The position numbers were made by a program, and so were the translations under genes. Positions 36,678-46,468 of a stretch of 64,000 bases of DNA are shown here, one piece after another. Source of the DNA: Atherinomorus stipes (Eukaryota > Chordata > Actinopteri > Atheriniformes > Atherinidae). The notes beneath the pieces were generated by a model. It did no database searches. It was given only the letters and a program-made list of their open reading frames with translations, and was not told the DNA's origin. Position 1 is the first letter of the stretch; every line of letters starts with the position of its first letter. The stretch is taken from NCBI GenBank assembly GCA_023101725.1, contig JALJCO010012682.1, positions 2,728,001 to 2,792,000 of the forward strand, given 5' to 3'.

Positions 36678-36862
36678 AGATCAGATTTGCAGAAGTTGAA
36701 AATCCCACTTTTAAGCTTTTCTCGCTAAGATATTGTGATTGGGGAAAGAAAACTTCTGCTTCACAGGGGAGACCCAAACCTGCTTTCAAACCACTTTCCC
36801 TTCTTATTTTACACACTAGCTACCCCATACAGTTGGATGTTTATATAATATGTATACACATG

Positions 36863-36984
36863 GGGGGGAAGGAAGGGAAAAAAGAAAAAGAAAAAAAAAA
36901 GAAAAAAGAAAAAAAAAAAAAAAAAAAAAAAAAAGGGAGGAGAAAAAAAAAGGAGGGAAAAAAAAAAAAAAAAAAAAAAAAAAA
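36863..36984 (+). repeat. A/G-rich tract
   Basis: About 120 bp of almost pure A with G interruptions. The lysine-rich open frame through it is an artefact. Confidence 0.9.
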
Positions 36985-37477
36985 TACTTATTTATTTTGG
37001 GTATTTATTTATTTATTTACTTATGAATAAAATGGCTTCTCTCCCTGGCCACCCCAGTGAAAAATTTCTGTCTCCGCCACTGCCGCCAAGTCAAGCAAAT
37101 ATAATGAATCTATTCTCTGATATTCATTGTGGTTTTGTTCTGTGAAGACAACAGGGTGTATACTGTGGATGCGTGCATAAACACCTTTTAAAAGAAAACA
37201 ACCAAAAAGCAAACCATAAACAACTAGAAAAGCACTTGGAGAGCGCAGACCTCCGCCAAGCAGCTCAACTCCCTTATTTTTGTGTGTTTTGGATCATAGT
37301 ATCCGGAATTTTGTCTGGATTCGGATAAATTTTTGAAACATTCTAGAACTCATAGGGAATGGGAGCCGCTAAGCATTATGGGGGAGGAACGCCATGATGG
37401 CCTCTACCACAATGTAAACATTAGTTTCTTCCATTCATTCACAGCGAGTTCGGACACAGAGTGCTGCTGAGGAAAAC

Positions 37478-37588
37478 ATGCTGAAATGCCAGAAAGGAAA
37501 GAGGATTTACAGGGAGACTCTAACTAACGAAGCCAGAGAATGTCATCTCCAGAAATTTGCCATGATCATCAATGCGGACACTTATTGA
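37478..37588 (+). pseudogene. YqaJ/SWIM-type transposon gene, first-exon remnant
   Basis: The ATG at 37478 opens a 36-residue frame containing GKRIYRETLTNEARECHLQK, then a FAMIINADTY stretch and a stop. It matches the N-terminal pattern 'G-R-x-Y-R-x-TLT-x-EAR-x-x-Y-x-x-K...I-x-G-x-DPY' of fish YqaJ-exonuclease/SWIM-finger transposon proteins. A second frame at 37680-37790 contains NYKTLENLCLIYKPLV, loosely like the 'KSLEAY' segment that follows. It is split by stops and not functional. In ISL2EU transposons this gene lies opposite a THAP transposase; here I do not see that partner clearly. Confidence 0.4.
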
Positions 37589-38159
37589 TCAAAACGAACA
37601 TGGAGCAGAACAAACTCCTACAGGCTGCAATGGTGACATTGCTCTCTCTCTTTTTTTCATACCTGCTCTGTGGTGTAAGTGCTTACACAGCATATCGGTT
37701 AAAAATTACAAAACCCTGGAAAACCTGTGTCTTATTTACAAACCCTTGGTGCAGGACCTGCAAATCTTTAAACTGGACTCGACAGGTATGCGAAGCTAAG
37801 CTTCGGGGGCTAGCTGTAGGTAGCTAAAATTAGCCTACAGCTAATGTAAGCTACCTATAGCTAATATTTCGATCTTAACTTTAAAACTTCCATATATGTT
37901 AACTATTATCTGTCTTTAACGCTACAACAGCATTAGTGATGCGGAGATGCAATGTAGTGGTTGATTTTCATTTATTATCTAAACAGTAAAAGTCAGGGAA
38001 ACAGTCAAATATCAGAATATGTAAAGTGTCATTTTACAATTATTACTGCCTTTTTGGTTTTTGTCTTAAATTCAAGATGAGCTATATAAATTGCTATGCA
38101 GATATTAGCACATGTCTAGACAGTTTGCTCACAGGTAAACTTTATCATTTCTTTTTTTT

Positions 38160-38350
38160 TTTTTTTTTATACTGTTAAGATCCCCGAGGGGAAATTAGGG
38201 CTCTGCATTTTACCCATCTCTGTACATTAGTACCAGAGAGCAGTGGGCTGCTACTTAAAGCGCCCGGGGAGCAGTTGGGGGGTTAAGGACCTTGCTCAGG
38301 GGTCCACAGTGGTTCACCTATGAGTCGTGTCGGGGACTCGAACCCGGGTC
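38160..38350 (-). mobile_element. tRNA-derived SINE, 5'-truncated, with Pol III B box
   Basis: On the minus strand the order is GGTTCGAGTCC (38344-38334), then GTGAACCACTGTGG, GAGCAAGGTCCTTAACC, ACTGCTCCCCGGGCGC, GTAAAATGCAGAG and a poly-A tail (the T run before 38170). GGTTCGAGTCC is a perfect match to the tRNA B-box consensus GGTTCGANTCC. I cannot find an A box upstream. The same body occurs in + orientation at about 51170-51370. Confidence 0.65.
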
Positions 38351-39840
38351 CTATTATATATATCCTATTATATATCATATTAAAATTTATAGTTTTTCGA
38401 TTCTATCTACACATTTGTAGAACATTTCGATCATGTAAATCTATCTCTGTATGTGTAGGCTGAATACAGTATTAATGCTGGAGCACACTGTCATTGCTTC
38501 AGATATAATGTTGAATGTTACAGTCCGTCAAACTACCGCAGCTCAAGCCATTCGTTGTTAGGTCTGATATTTGGCGACCTCTCTTCCTCCAATCAGGAAA
38601 CCGGTGAAAAGTAACTCCAGTCCTCTTCTCCCCTTTTAAATCATGCCAGATGCTTGAGTACCCACTTACACAGCCACTAAAAACATTTCTTTTGGTCTAC
38701 ATTCTCACTGAAACAAAGACTTGAACTGATCACAGTGGGATCACAGATGCGCAAAATGCCACCGGATGTTACGGTAGATGCCAACATGGCGGAAACACCA
38801 CGTGATGTACCGCTGATGACCCTCCCATTCCCTATTAGGATCCTAAATTGTATTTTTTTTTTTTTTTACCAAACACGCGGGCCATCTGTATGGAGTTATA
38901 TGGAAAAATTCCAAAAATGTGGCTTACTGTACTAGGATGATGTTGATGTACGACTGTTTAGGTGTTGGTAAGGAGGTTTTATGTTCACCATGGGGTGTCG
39001 GTCAGAACACACAGGACTCGCTTGTACAGTTAACTGTCTTTCTGGTCACTCTTAATCACAACAGCACAGTAATGCAACAAACAACGGGCTTACAGGTGAG
39101 GAATTCCAGGGCTAGTTAAGGTGAATGCCTGGATGGACGTGAGTGTGGTCACAGAAATACAAAGCCATGAAGAACATTCGTTTGGCAAATAAACACATTC
39201 AAGGTATTAATTATTACTAATAAATCCCTTACAGTTAGGACTAAACATGCATATGTGTTCAAGGCTAACAGTTACAGTAACTGGCATGTAACAGGTCAGC
39301 TAGCTTAATAGCATAAAAAGGTACATAGTGAATGGAAGAACACTTCTGAATGAGCAAATCAGCTAATAACATTAAAGGCCAAGTAAACATCCTGTTCAGG
39401 CAGAAATATAACTAGTTACTTACAGTTCTTTGTAGACGCACACAGTTCACCATATTCAACTGGCTAGAAGTCTGTCACCATATTCAAGTATGTCCAACAG
39501 TCTTCTCTCCTCGTGCTCCCTGCTGCTCATAAGTTTCATTTCTGCATCCTGACATCATGTGCTCAGTAGCACACTTCTACCACAAGGGGGCACTCACGCC
39601 TCATCAACAGCCTTTCCAACATGGCTGATCTTACAATAATAAAGAATCCTTCAAAACATTCCTGGATCCAGAAGGTGATCTGGATCACCACCTAAATTTA
39701 CTGGGTTCGTCCTTGGGCTGAGGCACATGGCTGGTAAAAATTTCAGGTAAATCTGTCCAGTACTTTTTCCGTAAAGTTGCTGACGGATGGACAGACAAAC
39801 CAGCGCTACCGAAAACATTACCTCCTCGGCGGAGGTAACA

Positions 39841-40780
39841 AGACAATAGAAAACTAACCCCCCCCCCCCCCCCCCCCCAAGAATTTAAGGTGTTAGTCCT
39901 GACAATTTGTACATGTCGAATGAGACAAAACTCTGGAGTTACAGCTAACCTAACCTTTGAGTTGCAATTTATTTGCATTCAGGAGGATTGCAGTGAAATG
40001 CAACAATCATAACATGCTAACAAATAACTGATTGCATTTGTGTAAAAATGGATTCATATCTGCAGACACAGTCTACTTGACCTTGTCCCACCTTCGTGTT
40101 TCTAGAATGGCCCAGCAATGATCATTAAACGTGCTCAATGGAAGTTTTTCTTTTTAAGTAGCCATTGTGTTCCTGTACTGTACGTGCTTAGAAGAGGGTT
40201 GATTACAGTCTGTAGCTGAATTCCATTACTCAGTGTACATAAACAGTGCTCATTAGTCCCTGCTGACTGTTCAGGAAATGTTAGCTAAGAGAACTTCCCT
40301 TGATAAAATTCCTCTTTTTGGAACAATCTGCAACATCACCAAAGCATGCAGGTCTCCCACTATGCAGTGCCTTTGCATTATACCCTATCAGCTGAGATAT
40401 CTACTGCTGCTCTTGGTTTTATTTGACTGATAACATTCTTGGTTGAGTTACTCAGCAATACTAGCAAACTCAACATCAAATTAGCTTTCTGGCTAGCAAT
40501 AGCTTCTTTCAATAGGCCTAATAACACCAGAAAATTTAATTTATAAAACTGACTAAATTAAATACAACTAAGTATGTCAAAAATATAAAATACACGATTG
40601 ATGCCATTTATTCACATTGTATAAATATATATTTATGGGTACTGTAATGCCCTGCTCTCTGGTCTTCCCAAAAAGTCTTTTTCTAGCATACATTACTGCA
40701 GAACTCAGCAGCATAAGTTTTGACGAGGACCAGAGAGCAGGAACACATAACACCAGTTTTAAAATCGTTGCTTACGCTCC
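39841..40780. other. Intergenic, poly-C run
   Basis: A 21-base C run lies at 39858-39878. The remainder is AT-rich with no recognisable gene. Confidence 0.4.
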
Positions 40781-40784
40781 CCAT

Positions 40785-41068
40785 GCGTTTCAGGTTTGAT
40801 TTTAACGTTCTTTTACTGGTTTATAAATCTCTTAATTGTCTTGGGCCCTCTTATTCGTCTGATGTGCTTTGAATTATGAACCCTTGCAGACCCTGGTCCT
40901 CTAGTCAAATCAAATCAAATCAAATCAAACTTTATTTATAAAGCGCTTTTCCTGCCAAAGGCAACCCAAAGTGCTTTTCAAGAAAATAAAAACAAACACA
41001 TTTTTCAAATAAAAACAGGCCTTCACACACCCAAGCACAAAACACAGCACACTAAACTATAAACATTT

Positions 41069-41102
<34 letters not shown>

Positions 41103-41560
41103 CAAACCCACCCACACTAAGACTAATAAACATCTGGCTTGACCTACTGTGAGGAAGCGATATCTTGGGGATCCGTTCACTCCAGGAGCCAGACACGGTC
41201 CTAGAGGGTGCTCCTGCAGGAGCCAACCAGACCAGGGCAGGCCGGGGTCCACACCACAGTGATGGGGCTGCAGTGCGGGGCCCCAGCCACCAGGACAACG
41301 CTAGCAACCTTTTAATTGAGAACCAAAACTCATGGTAAGGCTTCGTCCATGGAACAGGTGCGCTGCTCATGTGGCAGCTCCCTCAGTCTGCCCGGTTGGA
41401 CGGGTTGTACTGAAAACAAAATTTCATTGCACTGGGACGCCAGTACAATGACAATAAAGTCCTCTGAATCTGAATCTAAATGGTCCTTGTCTGTGGAACA
41501 GCCTACCAGAGAACCTCAGGGCTGTAGAGACTGCTGATGTTTATAAAAAGAGGCTTAAAG
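40785..41560 (+). repeat. LINE 3'-region fragments, interrupted
   Basis: TTTATAAATCTCTTAATTGT, then TGGGCCCTCTTATTCGTCTG and GAACCCTTGCAGACCCTGG (40820-40895), is the 3' ORF end of a common fish LINE. CCAAAACTCATGGTAAGG (41324-41341) and GTCTGTGGAACAGCC with CAGAGAACCTCAGG (41489-41520) continue it. Between them sit a reverse-oriented tail of TCAAA repeats plus dispersed repeat copy 2 (40904-41310), and the 3' tail of another LINE ending CAATGACAATAAAGTCC (41446-41462). This is a multi-insertion mosaic. Confidence 0.5.
41128..41310 (+). repeat. Dispersed repeat, copy 2 of 2
   Basis: Shares ATATCTTGGGGATCC, CAGGGCAGGCC-GGGTCCA and CCCCAGCCACC with 24256-24455. A CA repeat at 41070-41100 precedes it, and the reversed TTTGAT-type LINE tail lies at 40904-40980, so both may belong to one inserted unit. 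Confidence 0.6.
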
Positions 41561-42164
41561 TTGTACTTCCATGGTCATTTCATTAATATTTCTGTGTTCT
41601 CCATTATTATTGAATGCATTCTGCATCGTTTCTGTTTAAAAAAAACCTTCTGGTATCTTTGTATCCAGCTGTATTTGTATACTAGAAGAGAGGCTTGTGG
41701 TCCAACAGCAGGCTTTTCTGGGTCCTTCTCATGAATTTCCGTCTGATTGGCTGGCTCCCATCAGTGTATGAAGGAAGCTCCGCCCTCCGCCCTTATTTCG
41801 TTACAGACAGGAAATAGAGCCGACAAACAAGTTTGTTCCGCCATGCTAACAAACAGTTAGCCAATTAGCTTCTCAACTCCGAAGCTACAGTCGTGCAGTC
41901 TTCACTTCTAGTGTGTAGTGGAGGGTTACCTGCCTTCCAATGGACAGATAGAAACCCCACGTGGGATACGCTATTTGCAATGTGACGTAGAACTGCGAGG
42001 CTGTTCCCGATTCGCTCTTTTCTTTGTATTGTTTCTCTGATGAGAAAGCACAGCCGACTGGGGGGAACGCAACGCTAGCAAGTTAGCATGTGTAAGTAAA
42101 CAAGGGGAAACCCTCCGTATTTCAGAAGGAGCAAGTTAGACGGGTTTTCAGTGGAAGGAGGCCT
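41561..42164. other. Unresolved repeat-like block
   Basis: CpG-rich sequence containing GATTGGCTGGCTCCCATCAG and CCCCACGTGGGATACGC. It looks like another inserted DNA element between the LINE fragment and the TTAA element, but I could not define its ends. Confidence 0.3.
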
Positions 42165-42909
42165 TTAAAGGCAGGGTAAGAGATCTTGGAAAACAGTTCA
42201 AACAAGCTACATTTGAAAAAATATACACCCCCGAAACCACGCCTCCAGGGCACAAGAATGCGTTGCGTGAGCTCTTATTGGCGAAGATAACCGAGAACAG
42301 CCGAGTGGCTAGCTTGTTAGCTTCCAAGTAAACAGCAGAGGAACCATGTTTCTGAAAGTGATAATTATCTCACCTCCAACTTCTTCTGCGACGTAAAACA
42401 TCCTCGCTGCAAACACCAACACCTCCATGACTAAATCCACATCCGTTTTTTCTTTTTAAGAGCAAACAGCAGCATAGATAGGAGCAGCGAGCAGCCATGT
42501 TCTCTCGGTTCATCTGCACTGAGATGCTCATGGCGAGTTGAGAGTCGCACACGCGCGCGAGGACGGTTGGTGCGCGACACAGAGCAGTTGAGTTTGATGG
42601 ACATAAAAATCATTCAATCAATCAGCACGGGCCGTTCAAAACTCCATCCAATGAAATGAATTTTTTTTACATTAAAAGTATTTTTTTTTTAATTAATTGG
42701 CTGCAATCAGGGAGTAAAGAAGACTTTAAGCAATATGGATCAGCGCGAGCCTACGTCACAACCCGGAATTCACGTGACCACGAAGCTGGTCCCGGTGAAA
42801 ACATGCTTCGTATTTGAACGGCGTCTGATGGACTATGAGCCTCAAAAACTGCTTTTGCACCCTTTTTAATTTTTTTTCTCCGCCGGTCTGTCTTTGAAAT
42901 ATTATAGAA

Positions 42910-43092
42910 ATGACGTCCAGTTATACTGAAAGTCTTACTGCCGACGCTAGAAGAAGATACGAAGCTAAACTAGTAGATGTTGGACTAAGTGATGCCCATC
43001 TTCTGCTGCTACAGCCTGGTTAGACGAACCTACCTGTACATAACAGCCTGATGATCAGTTTCCCGATCTCATGATGTATTTGGTTTCATCAG
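42910..43092 (+). pseudogene. YqaJ/SWIM-type gene, N-terminal remnant
   Basis: ATG at 42910 gives 37 residues including SSYTESLTADARRRYEAKL and ending LLLLQPG before TAG at 43021. 'SYTESLTADAR-x-RY-x-KL' is the characteristic start of fish YqaJ/SWIM transposon proteins. After the stop, another frame at 43050-43092 gives DDQFPDLMMYLVSS and meets a GTAAGC donor, matching the family's following 'P-D-I-x-NYLV' exon end. A frameshift or a lost splice therefore separates the two. The predicted product of the intact family is an exonuclease-like accessory protein of the transposon; this copy cannot make it. Confidence 0.55.
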
Positions 43093-43459
43093 GTAAGCCC
43101 CGTGTTCAAGCCATTTATTTTTTATAGAATATTAATTTTCCCCGTATTTTTAAGAAATGGTGGTATTTCTTTGATGTACTTCTCAGGAGTTTACTCTCAT
43201 TGATAAAGCTATAAATTACCGGCAGTCTCATCTGTATGTAACTGGTTATGACTGTGTATGTTTATAATGCTGCAAATGCCTTTCTGCCGCTTTTTATGCT
43301 TTTATTCTTATGTGGGAACATTGATGGCAGTAATCTGGATGAACGTGATCGTTAACAGTCCTGAGGAGACGGAACAGCGGGCAGCGCTGTGATTCTGTAC
43401 ATCCACTGATTTAATGGTGTTTTCTATCATCTGTGCAAAAACAACTACAGGGTTTAAAA

Positions 43460-43690
43460 AGTAAGACCACAATATATGCTTTTTTTATCAGTCACAAAGT
43501 GATCCGAACATATTGTTCGATGTTTCCATGGTTTCCAGCGTGAACTGTCAGCATTTATGGGCTTGATAGCAGCTAGCCACTTAGCATGTTGTTCGGGACT
43601 TTTTCTGTTGTTTTGGGAACTGGAACAAACATATTCTCTTGTCCGTGTGGTAGTTATGTTTATGGCAGCCATACACAGCAGGACTTCTCG
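43460..43690 (-). pseudogene. THAP zinc-finger remnant of a transposase
   Basis: On the minus strand, one frame from about 43679 gives AVYGCHKHNYHTDKRICLFQ and then FPK, the layout of a THAP N-terminus (Cys, then F-x-FPK). After about 43600 the reading continues in the next frame as SPEQHAKWLAAI, then WKPWKHRTICSDHF, the W and C-x-x-HF part of the C2CH motif (Cys codon near 43510, then SDHF). One frameshift separates the halves, and the second N-terminal zinc Cys is not evident in CHKH. It is the start of the ISL2EU-like transposase gene, truncated by the internal deletion. Confidence 0.55.
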
Positions 43691-43891
43691 GTATTTCCAA
43701 AGTAGAATAAACGAAGATTGACGAGTAATGAAGCAGGTAATTCAGTGGCTCCCCTATGCAACGAAGCGATGTTTTCACCTGTTACCTAACCGGATGTGAC
43801 GAATTTGGCGAAAATTCCCGTATGCTCGCGGTGATCCATATAGCAAAAAATACTCCTGGAAAACATCATCCATCATCCACCCTGCCTTTAA

Positions 43892-44945
43892 GACCTACCT
43901 TTTTAATTCAGCTTCTTGATTTCATTTTATTTTATTCTATTTTATTTCATTTGATGCTACCTTAGATTTTATTAAATTCTTTTGTGTATTAATTTATGAA
44001 TTGCTCTATACCGTATGTGTATTTTTATCCGTATAGCTCTTATCTGTCTGCTTGTATTTTTTGGGGGGTAATTTGATCTTTGTTTTAATTGTTTTAACAT
44101 TTTTAATGCCAGTGTTTCCTCAGGGGATCCTTCACTCTGGGCTTACTCGTTCTGGTGGTAGGTGCAAAATAAAAAGACACAATTAATGCCAGCTTTAGTA
44201 ACCATAAAGCTCCACAGCGGCTGCAAACTTTCTATTTGGTTTGTCCAAAATATTTCACACCCATGTTAAAATAGAGGTGTTTTCTGTCTTGATTTTTTTA
44301 AATTGAATTCAACAATGAGAAATAAATTTTAGCCCTCACTACTCATGAAAAATAATTTTCAATCAAATTTGTGTGTATCCAGTATTGTCTCCATTGCACT
44401 TGCTTTTCAGATGAACTAAAATACACGCAAAAAACAGCCACAAATCAGAGTTGATAAATCGCTTTGTGAGTACTAAGTTGATATATTTACATTTTCTCCT
44501 CCCAACACACGCATAATTACGTGTAAACGCCCCATATTGCAAATTCCTTGTAACAGATGTAGCCTACTATTTGGATAAGACGTGCTATTTAGAATGTTTG
44601 AAAGACAAAGCCCTTTTAGCGTGCTGTTAGTAGATCAGTTTGTACATTTTTTTTGTGTGCAATGACATAGCCATGTTTTTATATACACAAACCTTTGATA
44701 CCTGTAGATCTAGCCCTAAGTGTTTTTAGTTAAGAGACAGATATTAGGGGTCAGATGTCATGTGTAGAATTTGTTGGTCAGGGGAGGGTGTATATGTGTG
44801 AGTGTGTAGGTATATGTGCTGTGTTACTTGGGTGTGTGAAAGCTTGTTTTTATCTTATTTTTTGTATTTGTATTTATGATTAAGTAAAGCACTTGATGTT
44901 GCCCTTGGCAAGAAAAGCACTCGATAAATAAAGTTTGATTTGATT
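43892..44945 (+). repeat. LINE 3' end with TTTGAT tail, interrupted
   Basis: GACCTACCTTTTTAATTCAG (43892-43911) is the usual continuation of the fish LINE fragment at 41489-41560. TATTTGTATTTATGATTAAG and then GCAAGAAAAGCACTCGATAA-ATAAAGTTTGATTTGATTT (to 44945) is its tail. 44110-44810 between them is unrecognised and probably inserted. Confidence 0.5.
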
Positions 44946-46258
44946 TAAATTCTTTTTTAATTTAAAACTCATGCAAACAGCAGTGACTGATGAGCAATTA
45001 TTCAGCTTACTGGGAAGTGATGATGTTTTGCTCTTACACAGTTTATACTTCCTGTTTAACTGAGCATAGCTGCTCCAGACAGTTTGGGAATTTACTTTGC
45101 AGTATCCAGTTACGCACACTTCACAGGAAGACAATATCCAACTAGGATTTCCGCTGTAACTTTGACTGATGTTGCTAAAACTTTCACCTTAGTCAAACAT
45201 AGACATTTTGGGTTTCTAGGAATAATTAATACAGGTAATCTAAACCTTTTTTGAGTGTGTATACACCTTTCACACTCCACCTGTTTTCAGTTATCTCACG
45301 GCAACTTCATGAAATCAGGGCACCCTGAGTATTATCCAATGATCAAAGGCTGGAACAGGAGCTTCACAGCTGAGGGAGAACTTGCAAAAGCAAATAAAGG
45401 CTGGAGCTTCATCAGATTGTCTCTGACAAAGATACATTTGGTGTTTAAACAGTCCTTTGCTTGTATAATAAAGCTGAAAATAATCAGTGAAGCCCCCCCC
45501 CCCCCCCCCTCCTTTTTCTTTTTTTTGGATGTCAACCACATGTTTGAATGAGCACATATTTCTTTCCTGTTGCAAGTCCAATTCACAATCTTAGGTGGGA
45601 CCTACCAAAATTGACTTTGAATTGGCACAGTTCTCAATTACATGCAGTCATTTTAACGAGTAAGCATGGGTTTAACTCTGGACTAGATATGCATTTCAGA
45701 AAAATCAGATGGACATTGAAGTAAACCAATAAATAACAGTGGAGCCAAAATTTTTTGCTCAGTGTTTAGTTAAGTATGGTTCTTATATGCTATTTTAAAA
45801 TGTTTTTTTCTTTCACATTCAAGAAAAATCAATGACAAAGAAAAGTTCCTGATTGTCTTACCATGTTTGGGATCTAGAGCTGCAGCTGAATTTCCTCTAC
45901 ATCTGATTCTAATGGAAAAAAACAAACAGTTTGACATGCAATGGTGTACAAACCAATTTCTTTTGCAAAGGTCAGATGACTTGTTCCACCCCTGTAACTC
46001 CCTCATGCAGATTTATTTCTTTGTTGATATGGGCCGGAATTACAGTTGCTGGTTACAGAAAAGTCTGTGCTGTCACTGAAACCTTCCAGCAGGTAGAGTT
46101 GTCGGCATAAAGTCTTGCACATTGTGAAAATATTATCTGTGGCAGACATAGACTTTATGCTATTGTACACAAGTAATGTAACAAAAGTTAAATAGCAATG
46201 TTTGAATAATGCTACTTAAAGTAAAATGGTGAAGACTTAAATATTCCATTGTCTACAG
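44946..46258. other. Intergenic, poly-C run
   Basis: A 17-base C run at 45493-45509. Proline- and glycine-rich frames cross it on both strands. No gene recognised. Confidence 0.4.
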
Positions 46259-46468
46259 CAGGGGTGCCCAAGTTTAGTCCGTGAGAGCTACTATCCTGCA
46301 ACTTTTAGAGCATTCCTTCTCCAGTACATCTGAATCAAATGGCTGAATCCCCTTATGTGGATGTCATATAGCTCTGCAGATGCCTGCTCATGAGCCATTT
46401 GATTCAGATGTGTTGGAGAAGGTATACTGTAAAAGTTGCAGGATAGCAGCTCTTGAGGACTGGACTGT
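46259..46468. mobile_element. Degraded hAT-type MITE (CAGGGGTGCCCAAG start)
   Basis: The left end CAGGGGTGCCCAAG is typical. The body is a loose palindrome: CTGCAACTTTTAGAG and CATCTGAATCAAATGGC on the left, GCCATTTGATTCAGATGTG and GTAAAAGTTGCAGGATA on the right. The right terminus has decayed, so no target duplication can be read. Confidence 0.6.

Larger units (their letters stand above)
36218..37082. mobile_element. hAT-like element (CAGGGGTGGAG...CTCCGCCACTG)
   Basis: The left end CAGGGGTGGAGCTACTGGG and right end CAGTGAAAAATTTCTGTCTC-CGCCACTG are those of a widespread fish hAT-type family. The flanks GCTGCAAG (36210-36217) and CCGCCAAG (37083-37090) agree at six of eight positions, so the target duplication is only tentative. 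The body contains GGCCAC segments near both ends, a nested MITE and a long A/G tract. Confidence 0.55.
37354..38833. mobile_element. ISL2EU-like element A, AT target
   Basis: AGGGAATGGGAG on the left and its exact complement CTCCCATTCCCT on the right are each bordered by AT (37352-37353 and 38834-38835). The element carries a first exon resembling the YqaJ/SWIM-type gene of fish transposons near its left end. A CpG-rich right end includes CCAACATGGCGGAAACACC. The 2-bp AT target together with a YqaJ-type gene is what is known for ISL2EU elements. A SINE has inserted at about 38160-38350. Confidence 0.55.
37225..39840. mobile_element. Dispersed repeat with 'CAGACCTCCGCCAAGC' start and 'GGCGGAGGTAA' end, interrupted
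   Basis: The left edge AGAAAAGCACTTGGAGAGCG followed by CAGACCTCCGCCAAGC, and the right edge with GGATGGACAGACAAACCAGC then CTCCTCGGCGGAGGTAA, are the two ends of a common fish repeat. A second left edge is at 50233-50280. The middle holds an AT-flanked ISL2EU-like element and a SINE, plus 38834-39660 which I do not recognise. No target duplication assigned. Confidence 0.45.
42737..43837. mobile_element. ISL2EU-like element B, nested, with two opposing gene starts
   Basis: GGATCAGCGCGAGCCTACG on the left is answered on the right by the complement GGATCACCGCGAGCATACG, 17 of 19 matching. The flanks read ...AATAT and ATATAGC, compatible with a 2-bp AT duplication (42735-42736 and 43838-43839) or ATAT. 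A + strand exon of the YqaJ/SWIM-type gene starts near the left end and a minus-strand THAP-like coding fragment starts near the right end. This is the two-gene, opposed layout known for ISL2EU. At 1.1 kb it is an internally deleted, non-autonomous derivative. Confidence 0.65.
42165..43891. mobile_element. TTAA-flanked element, long copy, interrupted by an AT-flanked element
   Basis: TTAA at 42165-42168 and 43888-43891 flank AGGCAGGGTAAGAGATC and a right end whose complement is AGGCAGGGTGGATG. The sequence aligns with the 652-bp copy at 24539-25190 up to GCAATAT (42736) and again from ATATAGC (43838). The 1.1 kb between is a separate element. Sequence to the right (43892 on) reads as LINE 3' sequence, so the insertion seems to have landed in a LINE. 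Confidence 0.8.

Noticed and set aside
36629..37030. 133-codon lysine-rich protein
   Set aside because: Produced by the A/G tract; no start context or domain.
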